Source: Okeania sp. SIO2C9
GTDB lineage: Bacteria > Cyanobacteriota > Cyanobacteriia > Cyanobacteriales > Microcoleaceae
Reading direction: 5' to 3'
DNA length: 64,000 nt
Assembly (NCBI RefSeq): GCF_010672455.1
Contig: NZ_JAAHGO010000040.1
Coordinates: 21,490 to 85,489 of the forward strand
Part shown: positions 46,608-54,639 of the stretch, piece by piece
How positions within the stretch are numbered: position 1 is the first letter of the stretch
Layout: every line of letters begins with the position of its first letter
Translations under genes and position numbers: made by a program
The notes under the pieces: generated by a model
Databases searched by the model: none
What the model saw: only the letters and a program-made list of their open reading frames with translations
Told to the model about the DNA's origin: nothing

Positions 46608-46706
46608 TCAAGCAGCAGCCAATGCAGGACTAGAGATAAAGTTGAGTGCAATAACAAAGCCAACAAAAGCAATAAGGATGTTCTGGAATATTCTGTTCAA
46701 TTTCAT
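46608..46706 (-). CDS. 32-residue hydrophobic peptide (signal-peptide-like)
   Basis: ATG with an AGGAAA ribosome-binding site about nine bases upstream encodes MKLNRIFQNI, a 16-residue hydrophobic core and SSPALAAA followed directly by TGA. It reads as a signal peptide ending at its own AxA cleavage site, or a single-span small membrane protein. It could be real, or the leftover start of a deleted exported protein. No similar photosystem small subunit recognised. Confidence 0.45.
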   Translation of the reverse strand: MKLNRIFQNILIAFVGFVIALNFISSPALAAA

Positions 46707-47184
46707 AGTAAATTTTCCTAGAAAGCTATAGACAAGTTGAGTCTCATATTAGGAGCACTAATACTCTAGCAAATATCCTCTTTAGCGGTCTATTAAGAAA
46801 TTTTACAATTTACATAGCTGCATTAATGTAGGCTAATTCCTACAAAGCTCTCTATCTCAAACCACTATGTTTAGGCTCAAAGTTTGATTTGGGGGGAAAC
46901 TGCGAAGACGATTGTTTGAAAACCAAGCAGTGGGTTTGTTCATTCAATACGCTATACTTAACCGCATGATACAGAATAGTAAACCTGTAAAGTTATCAAA
47001 TAGACATTTAGTCTCTCCCTCTTGTGGAAGTAATCTGCGATCGCCCACTTCATGCAACAAAGCCCTTCTGACTTCAAAAAGCTTAACCTATTACTAATCT
47101 TTTAATTACCTAATCTTTACTTTATTAGGATAACCTCAGTACTATGTATATAAAACCAGTATATGTAAACTGGAATGTATAAAT

Positions 47185-47841
47185 ATGGCTCAAACTTCTA
47201 GAGCAATCATAGAGAATGATCAGTATAATACAAGTTCAGAACGTCATCTACACTTTTTTAATAAAGGAGAAACAATACCTTTAATGCCACAAGGTATTTG
47301 GCAAATTTGTCAAGGTTTAGTGCGACTCAGTACTCTTTATTCAGTAGGCGAAGAAGGTCTACTAGGATGGGGTGGCCCTTCTATGTGCTTTGGCAGTTGT
47401 TTTTCCCACTTACAGACTTATCGAGCAAATGCTTTGTCAGATGTTTGTCTAATGTGGTACACAATGATCGAGATAGAGGCTTCCCCAAAATTAGCCCAAG
47501 AATTGTTACCTCAATTAGGAAGACGATTTCGACAAACAGAGGCCTTGTTAGCGATTGTTGGACAACGACGAGTAGAAGACCGTCTCCATCAGTTATTATT
47601 ATTGTTGAAGCAAGAATTTGGTCAACCCGTGACTGATGGTACTCGGTTGAGTATTCGCTTGACTCATCAAGATATTGCTGGTGCAATTTGTACAACGCGA
47701 GTAACTGTCACGAGAATTCTGGGAAAATTACAACAGCAAGGATGGCTTAGTAGAGATAAAGATCGTCATCTGATATTAAAAAATGAAGCTTTTGCATACT
47801 CATCAGATTTGTTTGGATTTGTCAGTAACAATAATCACTAA
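47185..47841 (+). CDS. Crp/Fnr-family regulator, NtcA-like
   Basis: 218 residues: an N-terminal cyclic-nucleotide-type beta barrel (about 20-105, with the degenerate FNKGETIPLMPQGIWQICQGLVRLS), a dimer helix (about 110-135) and a C-terminal winged helix with LTHQDIAGAICTTRVTVTRILGKL (about 159-182). The TTRVTVTR recognition helix is very close to that of NtcA (which has STRVTVTR), so a GTA-N8-TAC-like site is possible. The sensor half differs from NtcA and its ligand is unknown. It is probably not NtcA itself. The upstream 340 bp may hold its promoter. Confidence 0.82.
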   Translation: MAQTSRAIIENDQYNTSSERHLHFFNKGETIPLMPQGIWQICQGLVRLSTLYSVGEEGLLGWGGPSMCFGSCFSHLQTYRANALSDVCLMWYTMIEIEASPKLAQELLPQLGRRFRQTEALLAIVGQRRVEDRLHQLLLLLKQEFGQPVTDGTRLSIRLTHQDIAGAICTTRVTVTRILGKLQQQGWLSRDKDRHLILKNEAFAYSSDLFGFVSNNNH

Positions 47842-48021
47842 ACTTACTCAAATAAATTATAGCGCTAGGGAATAGGGAATAGGCAACAGGGAACAGGGAA
47901 CAGGGAACAGGGAACAGAGAATAGCAAAATGTAAAAGGGTTTTAACATTGAAAAATGTCCTAACCAGTTCTTGTAGTGCTATATTAGGAATCTCCACAAA
48001 TCAAAAATAAAATCAATTATC

Positions 48022-48419
48022 ATATCATGTCCGAAGGCAATCGTTTGTGTAAACCCAAGCATGAATATATGAGTAAATTTAAGTTTTTTCTTGCTCTTAA
48101 CTTTAGCCTTCCTGCCTCTTCCCTCTTCCCTCTTCCCTCTTCCTTCTTTCTTCTTCCTTACTCGGAGGCAAATTTACGGAATTATTAATAATTAAATAAT
48201 TCGCGCCTTGAAGCCTCCCCTTTTAAGGGGAAAAAAAGCGGTCGATCTTCGCAGCTTCCCCGTTGGGTGGGATGGCGAGGTCTCGGAGCCATATCCATGA
48301 GACCAAGAAAAGAAATAATATCTCCTTATATTCAATCCTCTCAGTTTTAACCAGAGGTAATTATCCATTATCAATTAATGAACTTAGCTATACAATACCG
48401 ATGCTACCGGGCATGATAT
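48022..48419. mobile_element. ATATCATG element with a nested family A element
   Basis: ATATCATGTCCG (48022) to CCGGGCATGATAT (48419). A reversed family A element lies at about 48178-48385. No gene in 47842-48510. Confidence 0.7.
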
Positions 48420-48510
48420 CACACAGAAATTATCAATTATTTCCCCTCCTGGGAGGGGGAGGGGCGAGGGGTGGGTTCTCTACTGCTTACTGCCTCTTTT
48501 CTGGAGATGT

Positions 48511-49692
48511 CTATTGCACATAGCGCTGTCTTCGTAAGCGACGTTCTTTCAAGATTAAAACATCTGCTTGATTTTCTTCTCTAGCTACTCTAACTAATAA
48601 TCCAGCTAGCAATAAACTACCAATCATTGAACTACCGCCATAACTAAACATTGGCAATGGTAAACCTGTAGTTGGCAGTATCCCAGTCGCAACACCTATA
48701 TTGAGGAAAGACTGACCGACTAAAGCTATCATTACTCCGATGGCTACAAGTTGATGTTCCATTCTAGTAGCTTTTAAGGCAACTCTCAAAGCAATAACAC
48801 TGTATATAGCTAATAACAGTAACAGTAATAAGGCTCCCACAAAACCAAACTCTTCAGCATAAACAGAAAATATAAAGTCACTATATGGAATAGGAAGAAA
48901 ATGTAGCTTTTGCTGAGATAAACCGAAACCGCTGCCCCAAATATCTCCAGAAGCGACTGCTAGTAAACTTTGAATTAACTGATAGCCATCCCCCATTGAA
49001 TCTGCCCAAGGATTTGTAAAAGAAAGAACTCGCCTCCTCTGATAATCATTAATGCTGACGCTAATGGTCGCTAAAAGAAATCCAGCTAAAGCAATACCTC
49101 CAAGATAAAAATAAGGTAGTCCTGCTGCAAAGGCAATAAACCATAAAATCATACCACATAAGGCGGTGGTGCTTAAGTTTGGTTGTAGTAAGATAGATGC
49201 TAGTATTAAAGAAAAAGTACATAACCAAACTATCCTCACTAACCAACTCAAGCGACTCCATCTGCTATACAAATTAGCTGCTTGCAGAACCAAAAAAGGT
49301 TTCATTAGTTCAGATGGTTGAATAACTACTGGGCCTAAAGATATCCAGCGAGTTGCACCATTAATTGTAGTTCCTATTCCTGGTACCAGGGTGAGAAATA
49401 GTAGAGTGAGTATTAAAATTATGCCTATTTTGGCAGTTTGCAGCATAGTAGATAAGCGGGTATAAACAATTATATTAAATCCCATAGTTCCTACTAAAGC
49501 CCATATTAACTGCCTTTTAAAAAAGTATAGACCGTCTCCATATTCTATTGCACCACTGGAATAGGAGGCGGAAAACAATACGACTAAACCGATAAATAAC
49601 CAGAGGAATGTTAACCACCGCAATAGTCTAGCTTCTATCGCCCATGTTTGGACTTTGGGGTCGAAAAAGGGAATGAGATAACGTAAATCCAT
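48511..49692 (-). CDS. ftsW: Septal peptidoglycan glycosyltransferase FtsW
   Basis: SEDS-family polymerase, partner of FtsI. It has 393 residues with about ten transmembrane segments. Family landmarks are FSASYSSGAIEYGDGLYFFKRQ (about 42-63), the loop RWISLGPVVIQPSELMKPF (about 119-137, lipid II site region), SLLAVASGDIWGSGFGLSQQKLHFLPIPYSDFIF (about 252-285, with the catalytic Asp) and LPTTGLPLPMFSYGGSS (about 345-361). Assignment as FtsW over RodA rests on overall similarity. A Lys/Arg-rich C-terminus follows the last helix. It is not near ftsI in this window. Confidence 0.9.
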   Translation of the reverse strand: MDLRYLIPFFDPKVQTWAIEARLLRWLTFLWLFIGLVVLFSASYSSGAIEYGDGLYFFKRQLIWALVGTMGFNIIVYTRLSTMLQTAKIGIILILTLLFLTLVPGIGTTINGATRWISLGPVVIQPSELMKPFLVLQAANLYSRWSRLSWLVRIVWLCTFSLILASILLQPNLSTTALCGMILWFIAFAAGLPYFYLGGIALAGFLLATISVSINDYQRRRVLSFTNPWADSMGDGYQLIQSLLAVASGDIWGSGFGLSQQKLHFLPIPYSDFIFSVYAEEFGFVGALLLLLLLAIYSVIALRVALKATRMEHQLVAIGVMIALVGQSFLNIGVATGILPTTGLPLPMFSYGGSSMIGSLLLAGLLVRVAREENQADVLILKERRLRRQRYVQ

Positions 49693-49997
49693 ATTATTAG
49701 TGCCGCTACGCGGAAGTTAAAAGTTAAAAGTTAAAAGTATTGGTTGGTAAGGCTTTTAGGATTTTGTAACTGGTTAGTTATTTCTGCCATCCTGCATTAG
49801 GTATAGGTAGCAGGTGTTAGGTGTTAAGTGGTAGGTGCTAGGTAAATTTTTTTCATCTAAGGCTATAATCTTAATTAATTTACCGAAAATTTGGGTCTAT
49901 AGCAAAAAATGGGTTGCTTAGGACATAGACTGATAATAAAATTTAGACAGGGAAACTTTTTTCCCACTGTTGCCTGTTGCCTATTCCCTATTCCCTA
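49693..49997. other. ftsW-GNAT spacer
   Basis: Short GTTAAAAGTTAAAAG and TTAGGTG repeats only. No gene or RNA seen. Confidence 0.5.
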
Positions 49998-50477
49998 CTA
50001 TAGAATTTTTTGATAAATGCGATCGCAGCGTTTTGTTTCTACGCCAGTTGTTAAGTGATAACCGCTACTTTCATATAATTTAACAGCTTCTTGCAATACT
50101 GTTGCTGTTTCTATCCAAATTTCTTGAAATTTAGATTCTATAATTCTGTTTTCTAATTCTTTTAATAAAAATTTTCCTAAACCTTGGTTTCTGACTTCTG
50201 GCAATAAGTACATCTTTCTAATTTCGGCTGCTTTATTACCTCGTTGAATTGGATAATATGCGGCAGTGCCTAATATTTTTTCTTGTTTTTCTACTACCCA
50301 AAATTCTCCTCCTACATTTTGATAAAATTTTTCTACTTGTAAGACATCTTGATCTGCATCTTTGGGTTCCCAGTTTAAACCGTATTCTGCCAGAACAGAA
50401 CTGATAATATTTGCTACTATTTGACGGTCATCTGGTTGCCAATTTCTAATTACAAAATCACGATAATATTTTTTCAT
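49998..50477 (-). CDS. GNAT-family N-acetyltransferase
   Basis: 159 residues with the GNAT fold. The acetyl-CoA loop is VRNQGLGKFLLKEL (about 95-108, R/Q-x-x-G-x-G/A), preceded by strand KAAEIRKMYLLPE (about 82-94). The C-terminal ETATVLQEAVKLYESSGYHLT (about 123-143) is a standard fourth motif. The substrate cannot be predicted. It is a single gene with no partner. Confidence 0.85.
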   Translation of the reverse strand: MKKYYRDFVIRNWQPDDRQIVANIISSVLAEYGLNWEPKDADQDVLQVEKFYQNVGGEFWVVEKQEKILGTAAYYPIQRGNKAAEIRKMYLLPEVRNQGLGKFLLKELENRIIESKFQEIWIETATVLQEAVKLYESSGYHLTTGVETKRCDRIYQKIL

Positions 50478-50686
50478 AATTTAAGCAGGTTTTAGGTGGT
50501 AGATTAAAGCTTTTATCTTTATCAGAAAAAGGTTATGTAGCAATCTTATTTGAGTTGTGAGATATTGTAGATTTTAGGGAACAGGGAACACCGAAGCAAA
50601 TTATCACAAATGATTTAGAATTGCTATATAGAAATCCCAAATAATTTGTAAAAAATCAAAGGATATATATAGACTCTGAAACTTTT

Positions 50687-50896
50687 ACCGAATAATTAAG
50701 GTTGAAAGCCTCTCCTTTAAAGTAGAAAAAAGCGGTCGTTTGCGGAGCATGAGCTTAGGATGGGATGGCTATATTTCCTCGCTGTCCGACCATCGACCAA
50801 GATAAGAAAAATTTTTCCTTTTAGTCAATCCTCTTCTTTTCAAGGAGGGGTAATAATTAATTATTAATTATTAATTATTAATTATTAATTGTTGAA
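50687..50896 (-). mobile_element. Miniature element, family A
   Basis: TTACCGAATAATTAAGG at the left, TCTTTTCAAGGAGGGGTAAT and (ATTAATT)n at the right, with a 24-bp palindrome variant near 50730. Confidence 0.7.
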
Positions 50897-50944
50897 CTCC
50901 TCAACCATTTGTTTACCCAGAGCTATAAAATCTGATAACTTATA

Positions 50945-51540
50945 GCTGATATAGAATCCGGTTATATATATGTTCATAATTCTATCTAGACTTCAATATC
51001 AAATCTCCCCATCTCCCTATCTTCCCATCCCCCTCAAATATACAATTAAGTGTTTAGCCTGATTTTATATGAGGGTTTGGAGACCAAATGAGGGGTCAGA
51101 CCCTGAACTGCAACGTTGTAGTTATGATGAGGGGTCAGACCCTGAACTGCAACGTTATAGTTATGGAAATTTTTGGATGATATAGAATCTGGTGATAGAG
51201 ACCAAATGAGGGGTCAAACCCTGAACTGCAACGTTGTAGTTATGATGAGGGGTCAGAACCTAAACTGCAACGTTATAGTTATGGAAATTTTTGGATGATA
51301 TAGAATCTGGTGATAGAGACCAAGTGAGGGGTCTGACCCTGAACTGCAACGTTGTAGTTATGATGAGGGGTCAGACTCTAAACTGCAACGTTATAGTTAT
51401 GGAAATTTTTGGATGATATAGAATCTGGTGATATAATATCTGTTCATAATTCTATCTAGACTTCAAGCCTTCAATCTCCCCTACTCCCCCACTCCCCTAC
51501 TCCCCAAACTATATAATAAGTAGTATTCAACCGGATTTGA
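50945..51540. mobile_element. ATATCAAATCCGG-type element expanded by tandem repeats
   Basis: Left end GATATAGAATCCGG (50949), right end CCGGATTTGATAT (51531-51540). The interior is occupied by three 118-bp repeats. No coding potential in 50478-51823. Confidence 0.6.
51081..51434. repeat. 118-bp tandem repeat, three units
   Basis: Units start AGACCAAATGAGG at 51081 and 51199, and AGACCAAGTGAGG at 51317. Each has two copies of a 39-bp sub-repeat holding GGGTCAGACCC (palindrome) and AACTGCAACGTTGTAGTT (near-palindrome). Unit 3 has GGGTCTGACCC, which keeps the pairing. Confidence 0.9.
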
Positions 51541-51555
51541 TATGATAGCTAGTTA

Positions 51556-51822
51556 TTGCTCTACCGATTAAATCTCAAAGCATTGACTGATATTAGCCAA
51601 AGCCTTTTTTTGGTTGAAAAAAGTGCCAGATTTTCAGCCCAAAATCCTCAAAAAGTTAGCATAAAAGGCAGAAATTTTTGCAGAAAAATCACTCTGACAA
51701 ATATATCCGACTAGCTCCTAATTAAATTCTATTCTCTCTTCCTCCTAACTACTCTCCACTCCGCCACTCCCTTACTTCCATACTCCCCTACTCGTTAAAA
51801 AAGACTTTTTCAGCAAACCCTA
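51556..51822 (-). mobile_element. Miniature element with GGGTTTGCTGA ends, reversed
   Basis: Ends GACTTTTTCAGCAAACCCTA at 51822; the left boundary near 51556 is approximate. It matches the inner order of the copies at 25.3 and 25.7 kb. Confidence 0.55.
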
Positions 51823-51823
51823 G

Positions 51824-52423
51824 TTAACTATGGATGCGTGGTTCTGGATGTAAATTGCTCAGAATTTCACTTTCAAATATTGCTAATTCTTCTAATCTTT
51901 TTTCTACTTTTTCTTGTTCAAAATAAGTTGTAGCTAAAACCCAATATATTCCATAATGTCTGGCTTCAGATGCCATTAAACTACGATAAAATTTTGCTAA
52001 TTCTGGTTCTGGACAGTAATCTGCAAGTAAGCCTAAACGTTCGTGACTTCGAGCTTCGATTAAACAGTAAACTAATAATAAATCTAACATTCTTTCTGGT
52101 TCATTGCGCCGAACTTTACTATTTAAAGCTGCTCCATAAGGAGGAGAATTTAGAGGAGCTAATGGAATATTACGACGTTCTAACCATTGGTTGACTTGTT
52201 CAAAATGTTCTAATTCTTCTTTGGCAATTGCTGTTAATTTTTTGATAAGTTTCGTACTTGAAGGATAGCGAAACATTAAATTTAAAGCTACTCCTGCTGC
52301 TTTTCTTTCACAGTGAGAATGGTCTAATAATATAGTATCTAGATTAGCGATCGCTTGTTCTATCCAAGCTTGTGAAGTTGGTTGTTTAATATATTTAATG
52401 GTTGGTTTTTTTGTTAGTTGCAT
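51824..52423 (-). CDS. miaE: tRNA-(ms2io6A37) hydroxylase MiaE
   Basis: Diiron enzyme that hydroxylates the isopentenyl group of ms2i6A37 in tRNA. It has 199 residues. Ferritin-like ligands are visible: Glu39 (HCERKAAG), Glu70 and His73 (EELEHFEQV), Glu123 (LIEARSHERL), Glu153 and His156 (SEARHYGIYW). The size agrees with bacterial MiaE. It starts two bases after the stop of the broken channel gene, so the two were probably co-transcribed. Confidence 0.92.
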   Translation of the reverse strand: MQLTKKPTIKYIKQPTSQAWIEQAIANLDTILLDHSHCERKAAGVALNLMFRYPSSTKLIKKLTAIAKEELEHFEQVNQWLERRNIPLAPLNSPPYGAALNSKVRRNEPERMLDLLLVYCLIEARSHERLGLLADYCPEPELAKFYRSLMASEARHYGIYWVLATTYFEQEKVEKRLEELAIFESEILSNLHPEPRIHS

Positions 52424-52425
52424 AT

Positions 52426-53910
52426 TTATTCCTTGTGTTCATTTTCATAACGTTCTTTTGCTGTTTTTTTTACATTAGCTGCAAAGTCTGGATAATTTTC
52501 TAACACTTTTTTCAAGTCATCTTTTTCTAAAATAAATAATTCACAGTAAGTCAATGTGATGATTGATGCAGTAGGTCGTTTTTCATATACTAGAGCAATT
52601 TCTCCAAAAAATTTACCTGCACCCATATTCCTGTATACATTACCAAAAAATGAGGGTATGTGCCTCCCCTTTTAAGGGGATGAAAAAAATATTTAGTTCA
52701 GTATTTCAAGCCTCCGACTTCAGTCGGAGGTTCACTGATAACTGATAACTGATAACTGATAACTGAAATGACCAGTTTTTTCTGAGAAGGCTTGTACTAA
52801 ACCACGTTTAATAAAGTACATTTCATGACCCCAATGTCCTTCCCGAATTATGTATTCATTAGGTGGTAATATTTCGGGGGTTAATGCCATTACTATTTCT
52901 TCGACAAATTCTGTCGTTGCTCCTTGAAAAATTGGCACTTTTTCAATTACTTCTTTGTGTAATTGTAGTGCTAATTTCATTTTGAGAGAATAAGGCAATT
53001 CTTCGAGTATGTGATAATCCCTAATATCTTGATTTTCAATCCATCTATATTGATAGTAATCTCTAATTTTTTGTTGTAAATCAGATGAGATTTTGTTTTC
53101 CCGCATATATGTTTGAATTTGTCCCAATTTTTGTCTATATCTGGCTTTTGTGGCATCTAGGTTAGAAATTAATGAAGATACATTGCCAATAATATAGGCA
53201 TACATAGATATTCCTAAGAACATGACTACCAAAGTAAACATTATTTCAATTTCAGTAGTGGGAGTAATATCTCCATATCCGACAGTAGTAAGAGTTGTAA
53301 TTGCCCAATAAAGGGAATTAATATATTGAGTTGTTATACTTGCTGATTGTAGGGAATTACTAATTAACCAAGAATTTTCAGTATTAGATTCCCAACGGCC
53401 GATCATAAACCAGATACAAGCTACCCAATGAGTAATTAAAATTATTATTATGACTAATTTACTCATTCTAATTAAGGTAGGGTTAAAATTTATGTTAGTT
53501 TCCCACCTGTTAAAAATTCGATAAAATTGGGGTAGTCTTAATAAACGAGGGAATCTCAATAAAGCAATAATAAATAGTGAGTTTGGTGCAATTATTCTGG
53601 CAATTAAATCTCCGGGAATACTAGCTACTAAATGTCTTGAAAAGAGTCGAGTTTGATAACGTTGAGCAATATTTTTTTTGTCTTGAATATATTCTCCGTA
53701 CTCAAAGTAGCCAATATGAAATCGAATAAATATATCAATAATTAAAATTACATCTCCTATAATGTCTAATATAATCCAGATACCATAAAATCTATTTTTA
53801 AAAGCAATTCTAAATGGGATTATGAAAGCATTATAAATAGTAATGGATACAATTAATACTTGCCAGAATCTAATAAATTTACTATCGAGATGAAGTGTGG
53901 GAATTTTCAC
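52426..53910 (-). pseudogene. Cyclic-nucleotide-binding K+ channel, disrupted by a miniature element
   Basis: Voltage-gated-type channel: S1-S4 (about residues 15-155), the S5-pore-S6 region with selectivity filter TTVGYGD (about 213-219), a C-linker (about 265-320), then a cyclic-nucleotide domain that is cut after RGLVQAFSEKTG. The rest of that domain, GAGKFFGEIALVYEKRP and on, continues at 52639. Removing 52640-52771 (132 bp) leaves 1,353 bp, an uninterrupted 450-residue frame reading KTG-VYRNMGAGKF. As it stands translation stops inside the element, removing the binding pocket. The 379-residue pore part may still be made. Confidence 0.88.
52640..52771 (-). mobile_element. Miniature element, family B, inside the channel gene
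   Basis: TTACCAAAAAATGAGG at the left, (CTGATAA)n CTGAAATGA at the right, with the hairpin CTCCGACTTCAGTCGGAG inside. Near-identical to 14597-14738 (inverted) and 32688-32816. Confidence 0.88.
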
Positions 53911-53929
53911 TTTATTTTTCTTGAGTAAT

Positions 53930-54199
53930 TATGGTTTGCGCTTCACTAGTCTTATGGGTGAGGGTAGGAGACAGGAGACAACCCACCCCTAACCCCTCCC
54001 AGGAGGGAGAGACAGGAGGAACGGAGTACTTAGAGGAGGTAGGAGTAAGAATTGTAAGAATAATTTTTCTGCCCAACTATGCGCCTAAAATACTAACTTT
54101 TTGAGGGTTTTAGACTGAAACAGGCGCACTGCAATTCGACCCCAAAAAGGCTCAAACCTTTATCTGTAAATACTTTTATATTTAATCAGCAAGCCCTAA
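53930..54199. mobile_element. Miniature element with GGGTTTGCTGA ends
   Basis: ATGGTTTGCGCTTCAC to AATCAGCAAGCCCTAAT, interior GGAGACAGGAGAC repeats. Just upstream of the channel gene. Confidence 0.6.
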
Positions 54200-54212
54200 T
54201 TATAGCAGGTAA

Positions 54213-54403
54213 CAGGTCATTTCAGTTATCAGTTATCAGTACCTCTACAATAAAGAGGTTTGAAATAAGGAATATGCTCTTTTCTCGCCATCCCATCCTA
54301 AGGTCATGCTCCGCAAACGACCGCTTTTTTTACCCTTAAAAGGGGAGGCTTCAAGGCGCGAATTATTTAATTATTAATAATTAATAATTAATAATTCGGT
54401 AAT
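54213..54403. mobile_element. Hybrid element: family B head, family A tail
   Basis: Begins TCATTTCAGTTATCAG (family B start) and ends TAATAATTCGGTAA (family A end), with a 24-bp palindrome variant near 54295. The remainder up to 54639 has no gene. Confidence 0.6.
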
Positions 54404-54639
54404 TCTAAATTATTAATTCTAAATTCTTGAACAGCTACCAAATTTTCATTTTGCTGGGGATATTAATTAGCTAGAATAAAATATTTTTTTATCTTTTTAT
54501 TTTGGGTTTAATACCCTACCGTATACAGGGTTTTGACAATTGGTTGGGGTTTGAGTCCCCATCCACTTTTTGCTTCTTCCTTCTTCCTTTTTAAACTATT
54601 TTTATTGACTTTTTTTATATCGAACAAATGGAATAAGTA

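Noticed and set aside
46912..47097. 61-codon open frame
   Set aside because: Lies in the promoter region of the Crp/Fnr gene, with no family and no start signal.
51081..51434. Regular repeats that might be a CRISPR array
   Set aside because: There are no unique spacers; the whole 118-bp unit repeats, and no cas genes are nearby.
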